NCBI GenBank assembly: GCA_003116995.1
Contig: BDSL01000004.1
Span: 2,294,001 to 2,358,000 of the forward strand
Length of the DNA stretch: 64,000 nt
Source: Yamagishiella unicocca
Taxonomy: Eukaryota; Chlorophyta; Chlorophyceae; Chlamydomonadales; Volvocaceae
Reading direction: 5' to 3'
Shown: piece after piece, positions 23,934-34,850 of the stretch
How positions within the stretch are numbered: position 1 is the stretch's first letter
Layout: each line of letters starts with the position of its first letter
The notes under the pieces: model-generated
Seen by the model: the letters and a program-made list of their open reading frames with translations, nothing else
Told to the model about the DNA's origin: nothing
Database searches by the model: none
Translations under genes and position numbers: made by a program

Positions 23934-26900
23934 ATGGCCGCTTCGGCCGACTGGAACACGTTATTGCAGCAATCCGCTGACTTAGTGGGACAGGTATGCA
24001 TGTCGTCGGCTATTTCTGCTTGTTACATTCTCAACGCGTGCTGGGGCCTTCGCTTGGGCCACGTCGCTGTCGATCTCCTGAGTTTTGGCGGCTTTGGGGT
24101 TGCATTAGCTAAAGTTTTCGTTACGATGTCCTTATATGACCCTTCCGACTCTGGCCACAGGACTATAGCAATGTTCCACGCGTGGAGCGCAGCCTGCCTC
24201 AGCTCCAACAGTACGCCGATGCCTTGCGTTCACGGACGAACCGATATCGCGGGCCAGCGGAGCAGGCAGCAGCCACGCGCCTGCTCGCACAGCAAGGATT
24301 CGATGCCAGCAGGTGGGCTAGATTCGCAAGCAGGTTTTTCATCGTGACTGTCCCGGACGTGTCTTGGGCCTGCTGCTTCCCGCCAGGTGGCAAATATCCC
24401 CCCCCATCGGGTACTAGCGCGATCTCCGGTAGCTCGGGCCGGGTGGTTACACGTTGTTGGGATAGCTCCGCAGGCCACACCAACTGCTGTTATCCACACG
24501 CGTCATGGGCAAGTAGGCGTCCTTTGGCAAACATGCACACTCCTCATACATGTAACCGCAATTCGGAGCGCTGTCGTAGTCTCCGTGGTGCATTGCCACA
24601 TCTCACCGCCATCACGGAATTCCTCATGCCCCATATGTTCACCCCCTCCCTGCACAATTCCCTCAACCTCGCCCAACACACGTATTCTCCACGGGGTTTC
24701 CTACCCATTTTCTGGCCGCCTTGCTTCGCTAATCATACATGCACCAGCAACACACGACGCCAGCTAACCGCCAGGACGGGATCTAGGACTTGATCTCCGC
24801 ACACCCCGTACACGGCCTTGTAGTCCTCCGTTCGCCCCTGCCCCCCTGACAGCCCGTTTGAGTCTCATTCCGAAGCAGGACCGGCCGGTGGCGTCGGCGC
24901 CGCGCTCCCTGACTGCCTGCCGTCCCGCCGCCCGGTTCAGGTTGACGACTGAGGTGGTTGGGCTGGAGATTGTACCCACCATCGAGGATGTGTTCCACGC
25001 GGAGACCAGCAGCGTGGAGGAGTACCTTCAGCAGGTGGAGGAGGCGACGCTGCTGGCGGCGATACAGGTGAGGTTGCGGACGCCGATTTCGGCCTGCCGC
25101 TTGCGGACGCCGAGGTTATGGACGCCGATTTTGAGCAACCCAAAACAAAAATCCCAGAGTAGCGATACCCTTACCCGCCCGAAGCCAAGCCGGGCACAGG
25201 ATAGGGCATGAGGGGAAAGGGGAGCACGGCAGTCGAAACAGGCGTAGCTTGCGGGCTCTTGAGGCGCGCCATGCACCGCCAGATGAGGGCAGTAGGGGTC
25301 GGGCGGGTACGCATGCGACGAGGGCCCGCGAGGCGGACAGCGGAGCCGTGGGTGACGATGGGGGTGGCAGGGGTCCTACTTTCGACTAGCAGCGTTGAGG
25401 AGAGGGACGCGGGAGGGGTTCGACTTCCCGGCATGCCTAGCGGCAGGTAGTATCCACTCGGGGGATCGTCAGCGAACGAGGCAAAGTGGAGAGCGGCGGA
25501 GAAACATGCATGGATAGCTTTTCATGGAATGGAGGCGTAAGGACGCGCGGCCCTAACCAAACCAGCTAAAACATCGGCCCAGAAACGTGAACGCGATCGC
25601 GAAGCGCTGGGCACAGATTTGAGTCGGAGAGGGACCAGGTGCCAACTAATGGCACACCAGCCCGACTTTCCAAGCTGCGTGCCAAGCTACGTTCCCAAGC
25701 TACGTGTCTCGTTTCATGCCTGCGCGTGCCCAGCCGCCACCCGCGCATTCCAACGCGCCGGCTGCTCCGAAACCTTCACGTTACTGCCGTCCGTGCCCCA
25801 CACTCGTCGCGTCACGTAACCAACCTCGCCGATTTGGGTTTTGTGACGGCACCCTTGCAGGAGGCCCAGCAGGAGTCCGTGGCGTCCTTCGAGGCGTACA
25901 TGGAGCAATGCATGTCGCGGGACTGGGCGGCGAACAAGCGCAGGCTGTTCGGGCTCATAGCGCCAAACGCTCCCACCGGCGGGCCACAGCCACTGATCGG
26001 GCGCAGCGCGGGAGGTGTGATCCACAGTGCAGCTTGGGGTTCTGCAGGGGGACGTGGTTTCGGTGCGGATGCGTTCTCAGAGGGCTGCGGCTGCGCCGAG
26101 CGTCGAGGCGGCGGGCCGATTATGGTTTCGGTGCGGACGTGCAAGGTGCCAACTACTCGGTGTTGCCCTTCGCCCTGCTGCCTGCTGCAGGCGGCGGCAG
26201 CACCTTCGGCGCACCCGCGTTGCGGCTGTCCCCCAAAGAAGCTGCGTACGTTGAGCTGGTAAAGAAGATGGCGGCGGGCGGCCAGGGCGGCGGCTCGGGC
26301 CTGGACGTCGTCAAGGGCTTCCGGGAGGCATGCGAGGTGGGGTGCGTTAGGTGGTTATCGTTCGTTAGGTGGTCATCGTTCGAGCGTTGCGTTGGCGTTC
26401 TTCGGGAAAGTATGGAGGCTGACATCGCCCACTGATGGCTGCCGTTCCAGCGTGAGGAGCAGCAGCTCCCCTGAGCTGTACGCTATCCATTCGGCGCTAC
26501 CCTACACCCCCATCCCCTTGGGCTCAGGCCCTCATCCACACCTCCCCCGACATCCTCATAGACAACATACACACCCTAACGCACACTGCATTCCAGTCGG
26601 CACGAGTCGCAGACCCCGCAGACCCATCCCCATCCGCGAGCTGACCTATCTCCTTGCCGAATCCCCGTCACCGCAGAAGTACGACGACAAGGCCCCCGGC
26701 CACGACACCCCCATGTCCTCCATCTGGGTCCTCCTGGCGGACGTGTTGGGCGAGGCGCGCCGGCGAGGCGTAACGCCCTCCGCCGGCGGCGGGCAGCGCT
26801 ACATTGATGCGCTGGTGGCGGGCGCCCGGCGGCACCTGGAGGCGGGCCACCAGGGCCACATGCGCTCCACCATCAGCCGCTACAAGCTGGTGGCGGAGCG

Positions 26901-29900
26901 GGGGTCCGACCCGGACGCGCTGAGGGAGGTGCAGGCGTACGTGCAGGTAGGCGGGGGCTCCCCGGTGGCTTCTCCAGCGGCAGCAGGAGATGTGGGTGTC
27001 GGGGTCGTGCTGGGTGGCGCGTGGGGACGATGTAACTCGCGCCCCGTGGAGTTTACGGTTGAGGTTGGTTCCATTAGGTGAACGAAACCTATCCTGAGGA
27101 CAGGCGGTGAGTAGGCAGCAAAGCTTGTGCATCGTTCCCTCTCTCCCTTCCTCTCCTCCTCTTCCTGCAGGTCAAGTTCAGAGACCGCGGGCCCCTGGAC
27201 TTCTCCTCGCAAAACGGGCTGGACACCTCATGGATCCAGCTCTTCTACTGCCTGCGGTCGGGCTACGATAAGGCCGCGGCGCGGGCGGCGGAGCGCTGCG
27301 GCGACCTGATGATGCTGACGGCGGGCGGCCGCGGGGGCGGCATGGGCGTTGGCGGCATGATGCGGCCGCTGGTGGAGGAGTGGACGGCCAACGGCTGCAG
27401 GCTCTCTGAGAGGTGCGCTGGCGCCGGGAGGGAAACAGGGAATGGGACGGACAAGGAATGGGATGGACACGGAATGGGAAGAAGTCTGAGGAGAGGGGAG
27501 GACAAGCTAGGGAGCCCTGCGCGCCGGGGCGGTAGGCGAACGTCACCATCACTGTCAGCCCAGTGTTCCGTACCCTCTCCCAGCTCTCCCTTTTTCCAGT
27601 GCGCAAATCACGCACCCCGGCCCTGACTACCCGCCTTTCGCCTTGACCTAGGTCCGCCGTGGCGCTGTCCCGGGAGGCTGATCGCCTGCTGCGCGACAAG
27701 AACGGGCTCCGCCAAACACCGCGGGCGCCCTACCAGGCGCTCGTGTGCGCGCTGCTGGCTGGTGACGCGCGCTCCGTGGACGCTCTGGGCGGCGTGCTGC
27801 AGTCGCTGCAGCTGCCGCCCATCCTGTCCACCATCGAGGACTTCATGTGGGCCAAGCTGGCGCTGGTGGCTGGGGGCGGCGGCGCCGGGCCGTCGGGCGC
27901 GGCGGCGGCGGCGGGGATGCCGGCGGCGGGCGTGGCGTCGTACACGCTGGCGGAGCTGCAAGCGGACATCAACAGGTGGCCGTCACAGTACTACAGGTGC
28001 GGTGTCGTACGGTCCCTTCCTGTCCCATCCATGCGTTGGGGCGTGGCGTCCGGACCGGGGCCCTTCGCGGCGATGGCGCAGGTCCGTCAGAATCCAACCC
28101 GGGTCCCTGAACGAGGGTCCGGCCCTCGTCGTTGACCGTCCAACCCTTGACGCATGACCCGTGTCCCGTACCCTGCACGGCGTCATGCTGGATCTCTGCA
28201 GCAAGCAGAACCGCGAGCCGCTGCTCTACGTGACGGTGTTGCTGCTGAGCCTGCAGTGGAGCGCAGCGGTGCGCTTCCTGTGGAAGGACGACACCACCAA
28301 GCCCTACCGCCTTGACGCTGTGCACCTGGGGCTGGCGCTGCAGGTGTGCGGGCCGTGCGTGGGTTGGGGCGGAGCGGGGTTGTAAGAACCTTTCTCACGA
28401 GGACGCACTGTATGTTCCCCGGGGGTGGGGTGGGGGCGAGTGAGGGTGCCATACCGCACTGCGTCGTGCGGCGGGAGGGCTGGGACGTCACGGCAGGTGG
28501 TGGCTCCATTAACGAGTGCGGTGCGGACGGTGGTCGCACGCTGTTCGCAGGCGGAGGGCGCACTGGCGGTGCTGAGCGGCGCTGCGGCGGGATCCGCCGG
28601 ATCGCAAGGTGGGTTGCGGGGCGGGTTCGGGAACTCGGTTTTCGCGAGGTGCGGCTGCAGGCGGCCCTCTCGGCTGCGAAGCAGGGCACGAAGGGCACAA
28701 GGTCCTGGTGGCCTGCGGCGCAAACCGTCAGAAGGTACTCTGTATTCGTTAGCTCTGGCATCCCTCACCGACCCTCCCTTGCCTACTGGCAGCAGCACCC
28801 TGCCCGCCTGCTCCAACCGTCGCAACCCAACCCAGTCCCCACCTCCCCGCAACCTGCCTCACACAACAGCTAGTCCTAGACCCATTCCTAACCCTGCATG
28901 AACCCGCCAACACGCCACCCCTCCCCCGCGCTCCGCTCTGCAGGTGACGGCGGCGCCGGCGCCGGGCCCGGCTCCACAGCTGACGTGGCCTCCATGGCCC
29001 TGCAGTACGGCCGCAAGTTCTTGGCTGCAGGCGACTCTGCCACCGCGCTGCACTACTACTGGCTGGCGGCGGCGGCGCGCGGCGGCGGCTTGGCGGTCAA
29101 GGGCGCGCTGCTGCGGGAGCTGCTGGCCGGGGGGCGCGACTTCGGGACGCTGCTCGGGGGCGGAGGCGCAGGCGCGCGTGGGGCGCTGCATGCGCTGGTG
29201 CCTGACCCAGAGGAGCGGCGGCGGCTTTTCGAGGGCGTGGCGTACGAGTGCCAGGTGCGGGTCACATGTGGCGTGGTCTGCTGTGCGTTTTCCGTTGTAG
29301 CCCTACTGTGCGTTTTCCGTTGTAGCCCTGGCACCAGTCACCCCTGGGTCGGCTCCTCTCCCCTCCGCCAACCATTTAGCGGTCTTCAGCTTGGTGTTTG
29401 CAAAGGCGCCGTTCGCCGGGGTTGAGCCCCTTTGCGAACCGCAATCGAAGCTGGGCACCCAGCCGCATACCGCGCATCGGCCCGAAACCCCTGCCGTGCC
29501 GTGCGCTCCGAAACCAACCCGTCCTTCAGATGTCCGCCCAGCCCGAGGAGGCTGTGGAGCTCTACCTGGCGGCGGACCGCCCGGTGGCGGCGCTGGCGCT
29601 CATCAACGGCCAGATGTCCGCAGCGATCGCGGCGGCGGTGGACGAGGCCGGCCAACCGGGCGCGGCGGCGGCGATGACGGCGCCAGGTAGGGCCATTTGG
29701 ACGGATTGGGAAAGGGGAGGTTGCGCGCCCTGCCGCACGAGCCGCCAGCTGCCCCAACTGGCCCGCCGCCGACTCCCTTCGCTCCGGTCCTTGACCTCCC
29801 CATGTCACTACGCCCCGACCCTCCCATCCCCAGGCGCGGGCCCTGCCATGGAGCGCCTGGAGCGCATCGCCCGCAGCGGCCGCGCCGCCGTGGAGCGCTT

Positions 29901-31170
29901 GACGGGCGTCCGCGGCGGTCCCGGCTCCGCAGCGGCTGCAGGTGCTTTCGGAGCGCCAGCGACGCCCTCCGCGCTGGTGGCCGCCGACCCTGCGGCTCGC
30001 CGTGAGCTGGAGGCCTTCCAGCAGCTGGGCGTGGTCCGGGACATGCTGCTGGCGGCCAAGCGGGGACGCCACGACCAGGTACGACGGCCGTGACTTGTGC
30101 GGGGCGCTCACGGCGGGTGCGATGTGGCGGCATGCTGCAACAATTTACTGGCACCTGCTCTTCCACCGCGGCTGAAGGCTGCGGGAAACAATGTGTATGC
30201 CATCATGCGGGGTCGAGATGCACACATCTCCTCAAGATGTAACGATAGTTTCTAACTTCTAAAGGTTTTGGTCCTGGCACCTCTCCCCCCTTTCGTATTC
30301 GCGGCGCCTCACCCACCTCCCCCAGGCCCTCCAGCGGCTGTCCGAGCTGCCGTTCATCCCAACGGAGCGCTCGCGCCTCGACCTGTGCGTGCGCATGAGC
30401 ACCCAGCTGCACCCGGCCATCGCGGAGAGGCTGCAGGTGCGTTGGGGGCAGAGGAAGGCCGCACCGGATACCGCTAGTTGGCGGAGCGTCTGAGGCTGGC
30501 GGTAGGGTTCATGTTTAGCAACCTAGTCGGCAGGGTGAGGCAGGAGATTCGGCCAGATAATGAGTGGAAAGGGAGGTCCACGCTGGAAGGCGCCAAGCAG
30601 CGGCCCCCGGCCGTGCGAGGGGGATGCATCAGGCATGAGCTCTAGGCCAGGCCATGCATTGTCCTACGCGCCCGCGCTTCGACCGACGCGAATTCCCAGT
30701 CCCTCGCCATTCGGCGGTTCCCATACCATATTTTAGCGCTGCTGCTGAAACTGTCCCTGCTGCTGCCGCTGCCGGCCCCGCTGCAGGATGTGATCGCCAC
30801 TGCTGCGGACAGCATCGCGGCCCGGCGGCAGTCCGTGGGTCGCGAGGCGGCGGTTGGGCTGGCTTCGGAGCTGGCAGTTATTACTCAGTACGCCAACAGC
30901 ATGGCGGGGGCGCGGCTACCGCAGGTGCGCCGGGGAGCCCGGGGCGAGGAGCGTGTTTGATGGTTGTTGAGCACGAATTGTCGGTTTTGCAGTCTTTGGT
31001 TTGGGAGTGGTGCTGTAGGACCATGCCGCGCGCTGTTCAGTGGTCGTGGGCGACAGAATCCTCCTCCTGGCCTGTGCATCGACTCGCTGCTTTCCGCCCT
31101 CTGGCTGGCCCGCCGACCCGCGCAGGCTGTCTACCGGAAGCTTGCCGAGGCGCAGGTATTCGTAACATGA
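23934..31170 (+). CDS. NUP93: Nucleoporin NUP93 (Nic96 homolog)
   Basis: Inner-ring scaffold nucleoporin. Sixteen exons join without frame conflict: 23934-23993, 24161-24312, 24941-25067, 25861-26056, 26146-26336, 26677-26946, 27171-27412, 27652-27996, 28202-28343, 28551-28608, 28944-29254, 29530-29686, 29834-30078, 30326-30436, 30787-30924, 31057-31170; about 952 aa, longer than human (819). Family marks: V-E-R-S-L-P-Q-L near the start, F-H-A-E-T-S-S-V-E-E-Y-L-Q-Q-V followed by A-A-I-Q-E-A-Q (nearly the animal sequence), a W-I-Q-L-F-Y-C-L-R-S-G segment, and the R-K-F-L-A-A-G-D and E-E-A-V-E-L-Y-L-A repeats of the helical solenoid. Gly/Ala-rich expansions at 27860-27930 and 29150-29190 are probably loops. 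Weakest joins: the 89-nt intron 26057-26145 (needed to restore frame) and the last exon. Confidence 0.92.
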
Positions 31171-31280
31171 CGTCCCTGGTGCCGCGTAAACTCCAGCACT
31201 CGGTCCCAGCAGGGGAGTCAGGAGTGAATGCGAAGAAAATGGCTCAGGAAAAGCTTTCGCCCAAGGTTTGCTTTACGACC

Positions 31281-31285
31281 TGTAA
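31281..31285 (+). terminator. Candidate TGTAA poly(A) signal of NUP93
   Basis: TGTAA 111 nt after the NUP93 stop codon, at a normal distance for a volvocine 3' UTR. Confidence 0.6.
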
Positions 31286-32362
31286 ATGACGGCTAGTTCT
31301 TCGGTGCAGATGGGATGCCTGGCGCCCAACGCATGCTCACGAAGCAGGGAGGGCGGGGGTAGGTTGGACGAATACGAAGCAGGAGGGCGCGGACCGCCCA
31401 TATCCGTTGCTGCACCTGCCAGGGTGTCAGGGCGCTTTGGGGACTTGCCAGGTGCGCTGCCTGGCGGCCCTGCTGCGGGGAAGGGGGTGACACCGCGCCC
31501 GCGCTGCTGTGGGTTGGAGCAGCTTGACTGTCGTACGGCTTAAGATGCCCAATTCTGCGATTATGAAAGGCTCAACTGATGTGGATGCCAGCCCTAGCAC
31601 CTTGTCAGGCTTGTTAAGACTGCTCAACAGTGGGACGGCACTTTCATAACACGCCAGTAACTGGAACGACGCAGCACAACGTAATTATCTGTTGCGACGA
31701 GCCCGAACGCAACGCTATGATACTCCGGATATCTAATCCCTGACGAAGCTGTCAGGTAAAATCCGCCGAGTTACCAGAGGCCATTGCGACACGGATGCAG
31801 TACTTTAACAGCACAATGGGTTACACACCACGGCTATAGGTTTCCCTCAAGCTACGCCATGCACAAGGTGTGTTGGTTCTTTAGGGTAAGCCTAAGAGGG
31901 CCTCAGGATGATGCCATCCACGCCATGAGCCGTTATGGCAGAGTTAAAATATGGTTGTAGAGTCAGTTACGCCGAGTTGTACCTCTTTTGGGAGCACTCA
32001 AGCTGAGCATTCTGGCATCGCACGTGACCTTGAGACGTTGCAATCAGGCGATTAACGGACTCGTGGAAGCCATACAGTTAGTTTGCCATGAGCTTAATGA
32101 GTGAAAACTGCAAGAGACTAGTATCATTACTGCTGCCAAGTGGGCTAGCACATTCCTGTGCTACGTCGCCATGTATTCTCCTCTGTTTGCTGAGGCGCTG
32201 CTGAGGTTACTTGCAACCGCGAGGTCAACGCCGGCGACAGGACGCCGTCTTCCAGGGAGTCAGGGGTATCCCTCGTCATCCATAGCAAACGGCACCGTCA
32301 TGCAAAAATATCGTATGGTGCCAAACACTGTTTGGAGACCGCCTGAGAGCGCAACTTGCACA

Positions 32363-32382
32363 CGTTCAAGTTTACTTGAACG
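32363..32382. repeat. 9-bp inverted repeat
   Basis: cgttcaagtttacttgaacg: nine bases each side of a tt spacer pair perfectly. Confidence 0.8.
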
Positions 32383-33059
32383 AACACATGCCCGTCTTTG
32401 TCGGACGCGACGGAGTGTGTATGAGGGCGGCATTTTATCCGATCGGAGGAGGGGCTTCAAATCATAAGCTGAAATCCGGAATATATCCATGGCCACACGT
32501 TCCACCGTTTGTCGGTTATACTGCATCTGCAATGCATCCTGCATTGTTGACGCCGGTCGGCTATCGGAAACACTTGCCTACTATAGGATAAACTGTACCG
32601 GTATAGGAAAATATCTGTGCTGCCGCTACCCATGGGCCGTCTGAATTTGTCTTCTTGGAATTCGATCGCGTGGGCAACGGTGGCAATCGCTCTTTATGTA
32701 TAAAACATAGCATGGTAATTAAACTAAGACACGGTTATCGCGGTACCGTGCCACCCAGTAAGCAGTAACCCATTCATAACTCTGGCACCTGACGATTGCA
32801 TACACACCGTCCAGTTTTCTGGCACAAAAAAATACAGTTTCACTAAATTAGCACTTCTGCAATAAGGCTGCAAGAGCGCGTGTGGCCGACATTCACCGAA
32901 CCACGTACCGGAACCTATTCTACGAATGTTCAAGTCTCTCGAACCGCTTACACACTGGAAATGTATCATATATTTATTTTACCATGCAAAGGAAATTTCG
33001 CAGCATAGAGCACTTATCATCTAACATTCCGCATAACCGCTCTTCTTGTCCGAGTTTCG

Positions 33060-33425
33060 GCCGGGCTTGCGGACAATGTACCATCTTATCAGTAGAAATT
33101 TAATCTTCGGCGCTGTGATAATGCGATGTTGTAATCTTTATTGTGCATAGCTCGTAGGGTGACATCTTGGTACGGACATCCCTCTTGTCCTGGGCTCGCC
33201 GAGGCTCGCCCGGTCTTGCGGATGCTGTAACAGCGTATTCTTAGTCTATCAGAACAGAACACCACTAAGCCGCGAATTGTGTGGCCGGTAAGATGTACGG
33301 CATAACATCACTACTATGTGCTGTTACATACCGAACAAAGGTTGAATTCATAAGTCGTTCTGTTTAGCAGAAATTCACTAACTTACAATACGATTTAGCA
33401 GTGTCCGCAAGCCCGGGCAACTGTA
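33060..33425. repeat. Three related copies of a cccgggcttgcgga element, one inverted
   Basis: Copies sit at about 33060-33090 (+), 33208-33245 (+, cccggtcttgcggatgctg) and 33395-33420 (-, tgtccgcaagcccggg). Similarity extends some 25-35 nt beyond the core on one side. The outer copies form a 15-bp terminal-inverted-like pair about 345 bp apart. Confidence 0.6.
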
Positions 33426-34850
33426 ACTGTTCATATACGCACTGTACTCATAACCCTCACACGTATTTTCACAGAACACCACGCGGTGAGAAACTGTGAG
33501 AACCATGGCTGCTCGAGGAATTGTGTAAGCAAAAGGGGATGTACCGGGATGCAATCCTATTACATTATGACCCTAAACGGGCCCTTCCTGCAAAGAAGCG
33601 ACTTGCCATGTGTTTTCCATGTGCACCTGCCGGGTAATGACATATTTCGGTGTCACTGTTGACCAAGGCATGGGCGATGTGTTAGACTCGGCCGAACTAG
33701 GATGGGGCCGGATAGGCGGGATGGAGGACGGAATAAGAAACCCGTGGTGAAGGATGCTGGAGGGCTGGCCCCATGGTGCGTGCAGGACCCAGCTGAGCAG
33801 CCTCACCCGCAGCGTCCAATCCTCAACCAGGGCGGGCAAATCCTTTCACAAATCCCGGAACCCTTCCAAACCTTACCGTTCGCAACCCCTTCGGCATCCT
33901 TTCACGGTGCTTGTGACCTCCCCAAGCCTCCTCTGCTGTGACAAATGAAAAATTGCCGCCTCCAATCCATTGCACCTACGTTGCCCCGCTCGTTCGTCCA
34001 AACACGATATAAAGCATTAAGCATCGGAAGTCGCGTCAATAATTGCCCTGGAACACTGCAGCTTTGCAGCTTCGGTACGTGCACTTGTATAACCCCAAGC
34101 GTCCTTGATTTCACCAGAAACTAGTCCGAAAGCTCGAATGCCGGTAATGGAAGGATTGCGTGTATGCTGAAGAAAGGTTTTTGTTGTGCAAGTGACAAAT
34201 CAGGTGACATCTTTGTTTGTTCCTAATCTTCCAGTAATTCGTTTTCGTGTACATCTCTATTGCCAATCAGCGAAGGAAAAACCCGCTACTTCTTGTGCTC
34301 GCCCGATTTACTCCGTCGCTAACTCGTTATGCAGTGCGAACGTACTCCATGATCGAGCTGGGCCAAACATATGGGATTGTTGGCAGGTAATGATGTAATT
34401 AAGCAACAGTGCAAGTTATGCGTTGCGGGATTGTCCATGCGGTTTCTTAATCCGTACTTTCCCCCTACGGGTTGCCCACACGCATAGCTGGTTTGTAATA
34501 TACCTGTCCTTACGACGCATGTTTGTCTGCTGATGGTGGCCTCCGCGTTTAACACTTGGGTGTCATTTCCAAGTTGACGTCTGGACCTCTTATTTTGCGA
34601 GAAAGCCGTTGTTCTTGCTCTGCCTTTTTCTCCTACAGAGTTCCTCCCTGTATAGCCCATAGTAGGGGCCAGCATAGCAGAGAGCTACATCTGGACCCAG
34701 GTACGGTTTCATGGGGTGAAAGAGCTCGCCGGCTGCAAGCGGCTGCGAGCGATGTGCGAGCATGGAGCGCGTGTGTACTCGCCTATGAAAGGTTGCAGAC
34801 CAAGTGCAACGCTGCGTGTACATGCGCAGGCGAGTGGTGCTGGTAGAAAC

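Larger units (their letters stand above)
31286..34850. other. Gene-poor, less GC-rich block
   Basis: About 3.5 kb with no supportable gene. The base composition is visibly closer to balanced than in flanking genes. Open frames are short and lack splice partners or domains. It contains the 9-bp inverted repeat at 32363-32382, a family of cccgggcttgcgga elements (33.06-33.42 kb) and, at its right end, the 5' flank of the kinase. It may be relict transposon sequence or a spacer; no transposase remnant was recognised. Confidence 0.6.

Noticed and set aside
34716..34850. Upstream in-frame extension of kinase exon 1
   Set aside because: The ATG at 34851 has a better context, and the extra residues look like 5' UTR; kept as a minor alternative only.
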